From: Limnobacter sp.
GTDB lineage: Bacteria > Pseudomonadota > Gammaproteobacteria > Burkholderiales > Burkholderiaceae_B
Direction of reading: 5' to 3'
Assembly: GCA_012032215.1 (NCBI GenBank)
Contig: JAAURO010000109.1
Coordinates: 1-6,284, forward strand
DNA length: 6,284 nt
In this document: one piece after another, positions 1 through 6,284 of the stretch
How positions within the stretch are numbered: position 1 is the first letter of the stretch
How the letters are laid out: every line of letters begins with the position of its first letter
The notes under the pieces: generated by a model
Seen by the model: only the letters and a program-made list of their open reading frames with translations
Told to the model about the DNA's origin: nothing
The model's database searches: none
Position numbers and translations under genes: made by a program

Positions 1-1
1 A

Positions 2-43
2 GATGGCCTGATTGCGTTGCTTGGTCTGGTTATCGCCTTATGA
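2..43 (+). CDS. possible C-terminal tail of an upstream membrane protein (partial)
   Basis: The frame beginning at base 2 is open from the window edge to a TGA at 41-43 and reads DGLIALLGLVIAL, a strongly hydrophobic stretch that could be the last membrane helix of a protein starting outside the window. The other two forward frames give an immediate stop or a polar, arginine-rich peptide. Thirteen residues cannot identify a family, so this is only a plausible partial gene. If real, it ends 61 bases before the secreted-protein gene on the same strand. Confidence 0.3.
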   Translation, partial: DGLIALLGLVIAL

Positions 44-104
44 CGTTTTTACCCGAATTGCTGTTGAAGAGAAGTTGTTCGTAACCACAATAGGAGAATT
101 TTGC

Positions 105-614
105 ATGAAAAAAATCGCCTTGTCGGCTTTGATGACACTGGGGTCTTTGTTTTCTGCTGCCGCGTATGCGGGTGCAGGTGCCAATGTGAATGTTTGTGTC
201 AATCTGGTGACCAAGCCAGCCGTTCCACTGGTCGTGAATGCTGCGCCAGGGTCGGGTGCAAGTTGCATGTACGATACCGGGAACAGTGTCACTTTCACGG
301 CTTCCAATGCGGGAGTTACTTGCGGGTCAGTGGGCTATGTAGAGGCCAAAGCCAGTTCAACCAAAGGCGATTTTTGTGCCACTTCTGAATCAAAATGGCC
401 AGTTGGATATAGCATTACCGGCACATCCTTTAGTGGTTCAACCCAGAGCGTTTGGCATACCTCTACCACTTCAAACAACAGCATTGATTTAGAAAACTAT
501 GCATCCAACACGGTTGTCTGTAATTCAGCGGCTCTTTGTTCGGGTAATTCCACCACCTGGAATCATGGCACCCAAGGGCCTTTGTACATTATTTTTCAGC
601 CACAGGCACAATAA
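105..614 (+). CDS. secreted six-cysteine protein of unknown family
   Basis: I do not recognise this 169-residue protein. Residues 1-22 form a clear Sec signal peptide: MKK, a hydrophobic core, then AYA before glycine, a good signal peptidase I site. The mature part of about 147 residues is rich in Ser, Thr, Asn and Gly. It has six cysteines (31, 54, 73, 91, 139, 145), an even number consistent with three disulfides formed in the periplasm or outside the cell. It has no membrane helix after the signal and no LPXTG, lipobox or PEP-CTERM sorting signal; it ends in an aromatic/hydrophobic YIIFQPQAQ. The ATG at 105 is chosen over an earlier in-frame start at 12 because AGGAGA at 92-97 lies 7 bases ahead of it and the signal peptide begins exactly there. 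A small extracellular structural or adhesin-like protein is possible but unproven. The hydrolase gene follows 36 bases later on the same strand. Confidence 0.85.
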   Translation: MKKIALSALMTLGSLFSAAAYAGAGANVNVCVNLVTKPAVPLVVNAAPGSGASCMYDTGNSVTFTASNAGVTCGSVGYVEAKASSTKGDFCATSESKWPVGYSITGTSFSGSTQSVWHTSTTSNNSIDLENYASNTVVCNSAALCSGNSTTWNHGTQGPLYIIFQPQAQ

Positions 615-644
615 CCTAGCAGCACGTATTTAATCAGGACTAAA

Positions 645-693
645 GCCCCCGTGGAATCAGTGTTGTCATTGATTAAACTCAAAACACGGGGGC
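645..693 (+). repeat. 9-bp perfect inverted repeat over the presumed hydrolase start
   Basis: GCCCCCGTG at 645-653 is exactly complementary to CACGGGGGC at 685-693. Inside the 31-base loop, AATCA (655-659) and TGATT (670-674) can add a second short stem. No run of T follows the right arm, so it does not look like an intrinsic terminator for the preceding gene. The left arm contains the best candidate GTG start (651-653) of the hydrolase, so the folded form could hide that start from ribosomes. That role is inference; the repeat itself is read directly. Confidence 0.5.
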
Positions 694-1896
694 GCATTCC
701 GCTTCGATTGGTGGGGTTGTGCGGGCTTTCGTCCGCGGTGGGTTGACTTCGCCTGGTACGATGTAAACAGTGTAAGCAATGCCAGTGTGCTGCTGCTCTT
801 GCCCCTTGCCGTGTGTGGTGTGTCAAAAAGGGTTGACGCCTTTCTGATTGCGTTTTTTTACTACCTCTGCGCTACAAGGGCTGTTCCCGGAATTATCCAT
901 GGTTTTTTTCCCGGAATCTCGTTTTCCCACTGTGTCTTGTTGTGGCTGTTTCACGCGGGTGTGCTGGGTTTTCCGTGGATTCTGGTGCGCGGTATTAATC
1001 GCCAAACCTTTCTAAACGCCTCGTGTCGGTTTTCTTTGGCTTTCTTCATGTTGACGGTTCCTCCCTTGGGGCTTTTCCATTGGGGATCGCCGCTGATGGC
1101 TGCGGGTTTGTTTTTTCCCGGGCTTCAATGGATGGGCATTTTACTGACGTGGGGCTTGATGTTTCTCATGTGCTCTTGGGCGCGACATCCGGTTTTGATT
1201 CCCACTATTATCACGGGCCTGCTTGTCACTTCTATTTCAATTAATCTGAATTACACTGCGCCACCTGCGCCGCCCCACTGGCGGGCTATTTCAATGGAGG
1301 TGGGCAGAAGTCCGGAGTTGTGGTCGGATGACATGTTGGCTATTAGAAACAAGCTGATCCGCATTGCCAAAAATGAGCTTGATCAACACGCAACAATCAT
1401 TGTTTTCCCCGAGTCTGTTGCTGGTTCCAGCCGAAGGCCGCAAGTGGAACTCTGGAAAGAAGTGTCGTTATCTGCCAAGTCAAAGGGGGCCGTTGTATTG
1501 GTTGGAGAAGAAGCCTGGAATACCAGGAAAACCGGGTTTTACAATGCCTTGGTGGGGTTTGGAGATGTGCCTGTTCAAGGCCAGGTGATAGCCGCAGCTC
1601 AGGTTCCCATGCCTGTCGGAGACTGGAAGTTCGGGCTGGAGGAGGGGGCAATAAGCCATATATTTGGCAAGGATGTGATTTCTCTTGCTGGAAAGTTTGT
1701 TGCCGTTTCCATGTGTTACGAAGATTTTATTCTGTGGCCCCATCGAGGTTTGCTCTCGGGAAAAGCGGATGTGCTGATTTCGGCTGCCAATCAATGGCCG
1801 TCACGGGGCACCTCGGCAGAAACGGCGCAGGACTTATCCAGAAAACTGTTGGGTAGGTTGGCCGGTGTTCCAATGCTGATCGCGAAAAATCATTAG
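651..1896 (+). CDS. traB: TraB-like membrane-anchored carbon-nitrogen hydrolase, N-terminus frameshifted in this sequence
   Basis: This is a nitrilase-superfamily protein with hydrophobic N-terminal segments and a cytoplasmic or periplasmic hydrolase domain, the layout of TraB from Ti-type plasmids and, more distantly, of apolipoprotein N-acyltransferase. Unlike that enzyme it has no C-terminal membrane helix. The continuous frame starts at a GTG at 787 (369 residues). About 150 residues of mostly membrane segments come first, then the hydrolase domain from about 165 to the end. The general-base glutamate is E209 in IIVFPES and the nucleophile is C310 in VSMCYED. The usual catalytic lysine is not evident near residues 266-280 (QVIAAAQVPMPVGDW). 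The frame before 787 has no start codon, but the frame from GTG 651 reads as a hydrophobic start (PLRLVGLCGLSSAVG) up to a TGA at 744-746. Joining the two near 741-746 gives about 414 residues and a more typical N-terminus. Substrate and role are unknown, and no other transfer genes are nearby. Confidence 0.78.
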
Positions 1897-1900
1897 GAGA
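1895..1900 (+). promoter_or_regulatory. Shine-Dalgarno site overlapping the hydrolase stop codon
   Basis: AGGAGA at 1895-1900 shares bases with the TAG stop (1894-1896) of the hydrolase and sits 9 bases before the ATG of the next gene at 1910. The overlap supports one transcript and possible translational coupling. It also fixes the start of the downstream membrane protein. Confidence 0.75.
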
Positions 1901-1909
1901 ACTTGGTTT

Positions 1910-2908
1910 ATGCCATTGCCTGCATTTGGTGTTACATCCCCAAGAATTGACTTTCCTGTCCGCCTTTTCACGATGCCCGGGGTTTTGTTTTTGTCGTTTC
2001 TGTTGGCTTCTTTGATTGCAGTGTTTGTGGTGTGGTTTTTTCATTCTGCGTATGCAATACCTGAAAATATTCCTGGGTGGGTATTTCTGTTTGGCCTTCC
2101 TCATATTGTGTCCAGCCTGCAAACTTCGGCCGATGTGAGTTATTTAAAACAATATAAAAGCAGAATGCTTGTTGCTTTGGCTTGTGCCGGGCTGCCTGTG
2201 CTGCTGTACCTGCTTGGTTTTTCATCGAAATATGTGTTCATCGCTTTTTTTGTTTTAACCGCGCATCACATTGTTTCCCAGCAGTATGGAATTTGTATTT
2301 CCTTGGTGAAAAAGCCGCCTTGTTTGCTTTTAAAATTGTGCAAGTTCATTACTCTTTTTTTGGGAATTTTGGCATATTTGCAGGCTTATTTTTCGGCGGA
2401 TCTTGCGGACAATGTTTATTACGGCCTGATGCTTTCGAAGTGGTTGCATTTGCATTACTGGCTTTTGGCTTTGCTGGTTTTTATGGCTGCTTACTATGCT
2501 TGGTCGATTCGAAAAAATGTGCGGGCAGCCAGCTATTTTGTTTTAAACAACCTTGTTTTTATTGCTGCGTTGTATCTTATTTTAGGGCAGCAATGGGCGC
2601 TGGCAGGACTGGTTTTAATCCGGGTTTTGCATGACTCGACCGCTTTTTTTATCTACGTATTGCATGATGTTTCGCGCAACAGGCATACCAGAAAAAACTT
2701 CTTGTACACCCTGCTGCCCAAATTGCCTGTGGCTTTGCTTAATCCGCTTTTTGCGCTGGCCATTGCGGGTTTGCTCGTTTACCTTTCACTGCATTTTGAA
2801 GTGGTTGTTGCAATTGTGATGGGCATTACTTTGGCGCATTATTATCTAGAGGCGCATATCTGGAAAGGCGGAACGCCGCACAGGCAGCATTTTCGTTTTG
2901 AGGGGTAA
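1910..2908 (+). CDS. histidine-rich polytopic inner-membrane protein, unknown function
   Basis: I do not recognise a named family. The 332-residue protein has about nine or ten hydrophobic segments, at roughly residues 22-45, 55-72, 86-103, 107-127, 139-160, 181-200, 207-226, 228-250, 268-292 and 297-315. Histidines recur inside or at the edge of these segments in motif-like settings: FGLPHIVSS (H65), TAHHIVSQQ (H119, H120), RVLHDS (H241), YVLHDV (H252) and LAHYYLEAHIWK (H310, H316), followed by HRQH near the C-terminus. Buried histidines with neighbouring acidic residues are typical of metal- or heme-binding membrane enzymes. The first motif faintly recalls the GLPHG motif of Brp/Blh carotenoid-cleaving proteins, but this is by eye only. 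The gene begins 13 bases after the hydrolase stop, so the two probably act in one process or complex. The frame is intact. Confidence 0.85.
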   Translation: MPLPAFGVTSPRIDFPVRLFTMPGVLFLSFLLASLIAVFVVWFFHSAYAIPENIPGWVFLFGLPHIVSSLQTSADVSYLKQYKSRMLVALACAGLPVLLYLLGFSSKYVFIAFFVLTAHHIVSQQYGICISLVKKPPCLLLKLCKFITLFLGILAYLQAYFSADLADNVYYGLMLSKWLHLHYWLLALLVFMAAYYAWSIRKNVRAASYFVLNNLVFIAALYLILGQQWALAGLVLIRVLHDSTAFFIYVLHDVSRNRHTRKNFLYTLLPKLPVALLNPLFALAIAGLLVYLSLHFEVVVAIVMGITLAHYYLEAHIWKGGTPHRQHFRFEG

Positions 2909-3020
2909 TCAGATTTTTGTAATTTCCAAGTGGTGGTGGTGGCTGAAGTTATATCGGGAAAATGTAATATGGCATAGATTTTGCGATTCTTTCTTGCCCT
3001 TGCACTGTGGGGCATGCCTC

Positions 3021-3059
3021 CAGGCTAGGCGTTGTCCGAAACCCCGCCTGCTGCTTTTT
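3021..3059 (+). terminator. weak candidate terminator after the plus-strand operon
   Basis: AGGCG at 3027-3031 pairs with CGCCT at 3045-3049 around a 13-base loop; CAGGC (3021-3025) with GCCTG (3046-3050) is an alternative pairing. A run of five T follows at 3055-3059. The stem is short and five bases separate it from the T run, so this is only a candidate. The rest of the 2909-3168 spacer shows a short TGG repeat (2931-2942) and the minus-strand terminator, and no gene I can support. Confidence 0.3.
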
Positions 3060-3082
3060 CCCGTCGGGGCACCAGAAACTCC

Positions 3083-3110
3083 AAAAAAATAGCCCCGTTT
3101 TGCACGAGGC
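3083..3110 (-). terminator. intrinsic terminator downstream of the TRAP permease
   Basis: Read on the minus strand, GCCTCG pairs with CGGGGC (six pairs, one of them G-U) around the loop TGCAAAA, followed by TA and seven T. It lies about 58 bases past the permease stop, where the end of the transporter transcript is expected. It also separates the two convergent blocks. Confidence 0.6.
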
Positions 3111-3168
3111 CATTTCCACACCATTTACAAAAGCAGCTGCCTTGTGGGCAACCACTTTTCTTGCACTT

Positions 3169-5358
3169 TTAATCCATTCCTTTTACCCTGACCATGGGTT
3201 GCGTGCCACCAATTTGGTATTTGCTCAGAATAAAGGCCACCACTGCCAAGGCTACACCAATGATGTCTGTCATGACCCCCCCGGCAATCATACACAACGC
3301 TGCAACCAGCAGCACTGCGCGTACCAGGTAGTTGGCCGGGCCTTTCATGAACCAACCTTGAATAGCGCAGGCCAGGAAGTACACGCCGATACAGGCGGTA
3401 ATGCCTGCGCGCAGAATGACATCCCAGTTGCTCCAGCCGCCATCCATGAGCAGTGCCGAGTTGTAGAAAAACATGAACGGCACAATAAATGCGGTCAGGC
3501 CAATTTTAAAGGAGGCAACCGATGTTTCCATGGGGTTTGCGCCCGATATGCCCGCAGCCGCGTAAGAGGCCAGTGCAACGGGCGGGGTAATGGCAGAAAT
3601 AACCGCGAAATAAAACACAAAAAGTGTGCCACCAAAGGCTGAATGCCAAGCTGAACCAGCCCTGGTGCCACCACCGATGCTGCCACGGCATAGGCTGCTG
3701 TTGTTGGCATGCCCATGCCCAGCAAAATGGAAATGCACATGGCGAAAAACAGGGCAACCAGTTGCGAGCTGTCTGCCAGTTCAAGCAGTACCGATGAAAA
3801 CCGTGCACCCACACCCGTTAGGGCAATCACACCCACAATAATGCCAGCGCAGGCACACACCACAATAATTGTATCGACATGATGCCAGCCATGTCGAAGG
3901 CCTTGAAAATACGCTTGGGGCCCATTTTGTGCGGAGAAACCAGCTGACTACCGCCGCTGCGGCAGTAGCCAGCGTGCCTGCACGAATAACGGAATAGCCT
4001 TGAAACAGCGCGTAAATCAGAATGATGATGGGAATGAACAGGTACACCTGTTTGACCATTTTGGAGAACAGCGGAAGTTCATCCTGGCGCATGCCGCGCA
4101 TGCCCAGTTTGGCGGCTTCCAGATCGACCATCAGGTAGGTAGACAAAAAATACAGCACTGCAGGAATAATGGCGGCAATGGCAATCTCTGAATACGGGAT
4201 GACGGTAATTTCCGCCATGATAAACGCACCCGCACCCATGATTGGCGGCATGATTTGCCCACCTGTAGAGGCTGCTGCCTCAATGGCACCCGCCGAGCGG
4301 CCCGGGTAGCCCACTTTTTTCATGAGTGGAATGGTGAGCGAGCCTGTTGCTACCACGTTGCCCGCACTGGTGCCGTTTATCATGCCCATCAGGCCTGAAG
4401 CAAACACGGCTACCTTGGCGGGGCCACCGCGTGATTTACCGGCTGCAGCAAAGGCAAAATTTACAAAGTAATCGCCTACTTTAGAGGCTTGCAAAAAGGC
4501 TGCAAAAATAATGAACAAAATAATGTAAGTGGAAGACACCGCCGTTGTGGGGCCAAGAATGCCGGAGTCGGTGTACACATACGAGAAAAATCGTTGGAAC
4601 TCAAAACCCTGGTGCGACAAAAAACCTGGCATGTAAGGGCCCACGAAGGAATACAGCACAAAAATGGCGGCAATCGCTACCAGTGCCAGGCCTGCTACAC
4701 GGCGTGTCAGTTCAAGAATGAGCAGCACCGCAGCAAACGAGGCGTAGGCGTTGCCGGGGGCGGCAAACGGAGTGCCCGCGCGCAAGCGCAGCGCAGCGCC
4801 ATCGAGACAAAGCACTATGTAGCCTGCACTTGCCAGTACGCAGACAATCAGAGTGAAATCCAGCGAATTAAAGCGGCTGCCTTCGGGGCGTAAAAACCAG
4901 CAGGCCACAATGGCCAGCACGGTAGAAACCACCAGTGGAATGCCAAAGTGGTATTCGTCCTGATTGGCGGGAATAAATTCGCCAGCCTGAAGGATGTTCC
5001 AGAATTCGTACACCTGAAACAAAGAGTACAAGGCTGGCAAGGCCAACAAAATAGCGACTGCGTGCACCACAGAGCTTGGGCCGCGGGCTGGTTTGTCGCT
5101 GTTGGCAGAGGCATAGGCGGTGAAGCCAAGCACCAAGGCGCCGGTAATGTGAAGAATGCGGTATAGCCAGGTTTCCAGGGGGGCAACGTTTAACGTGACA
5201 AGGTGAAAACCGGAGTACACCGCTGCCAGTATGGAAACCAGAATTGCGGCGGTGTGTGTAAAAGACCGCTGATTGCTGGCTGGTGGTTCATCGTCAACGC
5301 CGTTTGCAATCAGGCGGTCGCCTTCGGAGGCGGCCAGTGGGGGGGTCTGCTGAGACAT
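3169..5358 (-). CDS. TRAP transporter fused permease (4TM/12TM, DctQ-DctM type, TAXI-associated), three frameshifts in this sequence
   Basis: This is the single-chain permease of a tripartite ATP-independent periplasmic transporter. It moves a substrate delivered by the neighbouring TAXI binding protein across the inner membrane, driven by an ion gradient. An N-terminal DctQ-like part (about residues 35-200, four or more hydrophobic helices) precedes the DctM-like part. Family signatures are MINGTSAGN (about 326-334), EAAASTGGQIMPP (360-372) and GMGMPTTAAY (about 548-557). The ATG at 5356-5358 is preceded by AGAGAA and ACAGG on the minus strand. The first 477 residues are in one frame. The frame is then broken at 3925-3928 (A4 run on the coding strand), at about 3866-3869, and at 3619-3623 (T5 run). 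Each break is repaired by adding one base, and the three losses return the frame to the original. Corrected length is about 730 residues, normal for fused permeases. I read it as an intact gene with sequence errors; a recent pseudogene is the alternative. Substrate unknown. Confidence 0.9.
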
Positions 5359-5413
5359 TTACCTGTTCTCTATGAATAAAAGTGTGTGCTGGAGGGGCAA
5401 GATTCAGTTTCTA

Positions 5414-5452
5414 AAAGGGCACGCTAAACCCGGAAGGTCAGGCGTGCCCTTT
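5414..5452 (-). terminator. intercistronic 11-bp hairpin between TAXI and permease genes
   Basis: AAAGGGCACGC at 5414-5424 is perfectly complementary to GCGTGCCCTTT at 5442-5452, with a 17-base loop. On the minus strand the hairpin ends in TTTT then AG. It lies 33 bases after the binding-protein stop and 56 bases before the permease start. In the middle of a two-gene operon it most likely acts as a partial terminator or an mRNA 3'-end stabiliser, so that the receptor is made in excess over the permease, a known arrangement in binding-protein operons. It could also be a full terminator, but no clear separate promoter is visible before the permease. Confidence 0.65.
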
Positions 5453-5484
5453 GTTTGGTTCAGTTCAGAACCAATGGCTTCAAC

Positions 5485-6284
5485 TTATTTTAGATTCGCA
5501 GGAATTTTGATGCCTTTTTCTTCGTAGTATTTCACAGCTCCGGGATGAAAACGCATGAAGGTGTTTTTGTCCCAGTTTTCTTTTACGGTAGATTTTGCCG
5601 CCTTGTGAATGCTGACCATCTTGTCGTTGTTGTCCAACACGGTTTTCATGACGTTGTAGACAAAATCGGTGTCCAGGTTACAGCCACCGATGGCGAAGTT
5701 CCACATGGAAACGGCACGCGCATCGTTCTTCAGCGATTTGTAGGTGGCGGCCTTGATGTCGAACTTGGAGACCGGGTAGGCATCCATGACTTTCTTTTGC
5801 TCGGCTTCTGTGAACTCCAGAATACGGATGTCGGTTTGTACTTCAAGCTGGCTAACAGCCGGCACGGGTACACCAGCGGCAAACGCAACCACATCGATCA
5901 GGCCATCTTGCAATTGACCACCCAAATCAGACCAACCCCCGTTGCGTCGTTCGTATTCACGCCCAGGTGTCCATCATGCGGGGAAGTAAGAATCCGAGGT
6001 GGAACCGGCTGGGCCGAAACCAATTTTGGGCGCCCGCTGGAATGTCGGAAAATGGATTTGATGTTGCTTTTGGCTAGCACCGTTACTGAAAACGGTGTCT
6101 GGTACATGGGAAACAGCGCACACACGTTGTCCATTTTTACGCCAGGGGCCACAGGGCTCTTGCCTTCCAGGGCTTCACGGGCAGGGCCATGGTGGTCATG
6201 CCAAAAGCCAGACGGCCAGTGTGTACCAATGCCAGGTTGTCGTTAGGGCCTTTGGTGACTTCTGCGCCACCGCTTACACCAGCT
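5485..6284 (-). CDS. TRAP transporter solute-binding protein, TAXI family (N-terminus outside window; at least five frameshifts in this sequence)
   Basis: This is the periplasmic receptor that captures the substrate and hands it to the permease encoded just downstream. About 267 residues are visible; the signal peptide and the first 50 or so residues lie beyond the window. Family-like stretches in order are LALVHTGRLAFGMTTM, then APGVKMDNVCALFPMYQTPF and LAKSNIKSI, then KIGFGPAGSTSDSYFP, then LGVNTNDATGVGL, then GGQLQDGLIDVVAFAAGVPV. The C-terminus, with HPGAVKYYEEKG and ending IPANLK, is intact from 5925 to the TAA at 5485-5487. The frame changes near 6187, within 6028-6050, at 5980-5983, at 5966-5967 and near 5928. 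Each needs about one added base; the 6028-6050 interval can also be explained by two opposite changes. Adjacent pieces join into one coherent TAXI protein, so the gene is probably whole in the organism. Substrate unknown. Confidence 0.85.

Noticed and set aside
64..92. Sigma-70 promoter (TTGAAG with CACAAT) before the secreted-protein gene
   Set aside because: The -10 match is poor and the implied transcript start would fall at or within the ribosome-binding site at 92-97.
645..693. Intrinsic terminator after the secreted-protein gene
   Set aside because: The stem is strong, but the loop is 31 bases and no T run follows the right arm on either reading that would fit the gene end.
2931..2942. 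Four tandem TGG copies as a phase-variation repeat
   Set aside because: It lies outside any gene or recognisable promoter, and four trinucleotide copies are within chance expectation.
3007..3642. Plus-strand open frame of 211 codons
   Set aside because: It lies antisense to the C-terminal part of the TRAP permease and crosses the terminator region. Its product is His/Cys/Asn-rich and low in hydrophobic order, typical of an antisense shadow.
3619..3928. Programmed ribosomal frameshifting in the permease
   Set aside because: Three shifts would have to be used in one message and no slippery heptamer with a downstream structure is evident. Short homopolymer losses explain the pattern more simply.
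4489..4893. Plus-strand open frame of 134 codons
   Set aside because: It is the complement of the best-conserved part of the permease, and its Gln/Arg/His-rich composition is what the reverse strand of a membrane-protein gene gives.
5545..6246. Plus-strand open frame of 233 codons
   Set aside because: It lies antisense to the TAXI binding-protein gene, whose minus-strand pieces are clearly family-like; no ribosome-binding site or recognisable domain supports the plus frame.

Overview
The window looks like chromosomal DNA of a Gram-negative proteobacterium. A Burkholderiales-like betaproteobacterium is my best guess, from the style of the proteins, the moderate GC content and the TAXI-TRAP transporter, but no marker gene fixes the taxonomy. 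It holds two convergent gene blocks that meet in a 260-base spacer at 2909-3168.

Plus-strand block (1-2908): a possible 13-residue hydrophobic tail of an upstream protein (2-43); an unrecognised secreted protein of 169 residues with six cysteines (105-614); a TraB-like, membrane-anchored carbon-nitrogen hydrolase (651-1896); and an unrecognised histidine-rich polytopic membrane protein (1910-2908) whose ribosome-binding site overlaps the hydrolase stop codon. The last two are almost certainly cotranscribed. No relaxase, coupling protein, TraF peptidase or type IV secretion gene is visible, so 'conjugal transfer' should be read only as a family name.

Minus-strand block (6284-3169): a TAXI-type TRAP periplasmic binding protein, cut by the right edge of the window and so lacking its N-terminus, followed by a fused 4TM/12TM TRAP permease. 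Together they form a complete uptake system driven by an ion gradient: a periplasmic receptor plus a single-chain permease. The substrate cannot be read from sequence. A strong hairpin lies between the two genes, and a good intrinsic terminator lies just after the permease.

The most striking property of the window is its broken reading frames. The hydrolase has its N-terminus in a different frame. The permease has three frame changes within about 310 bases (3619-3928). The binding protein has at least five within about 260 bases (5928-6187). Nearly all are explained by the loss of a single base, often in a short homopolymer, and the protein on both sides stays family-like. That pattern fits uncorrected sequencing or assembly errors better than gene decay. 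I found no convincing new system. The best candidates for a second look are the hydrolase plus His-rich membrane protein pair and the secreted six-cysteine protein beside it.
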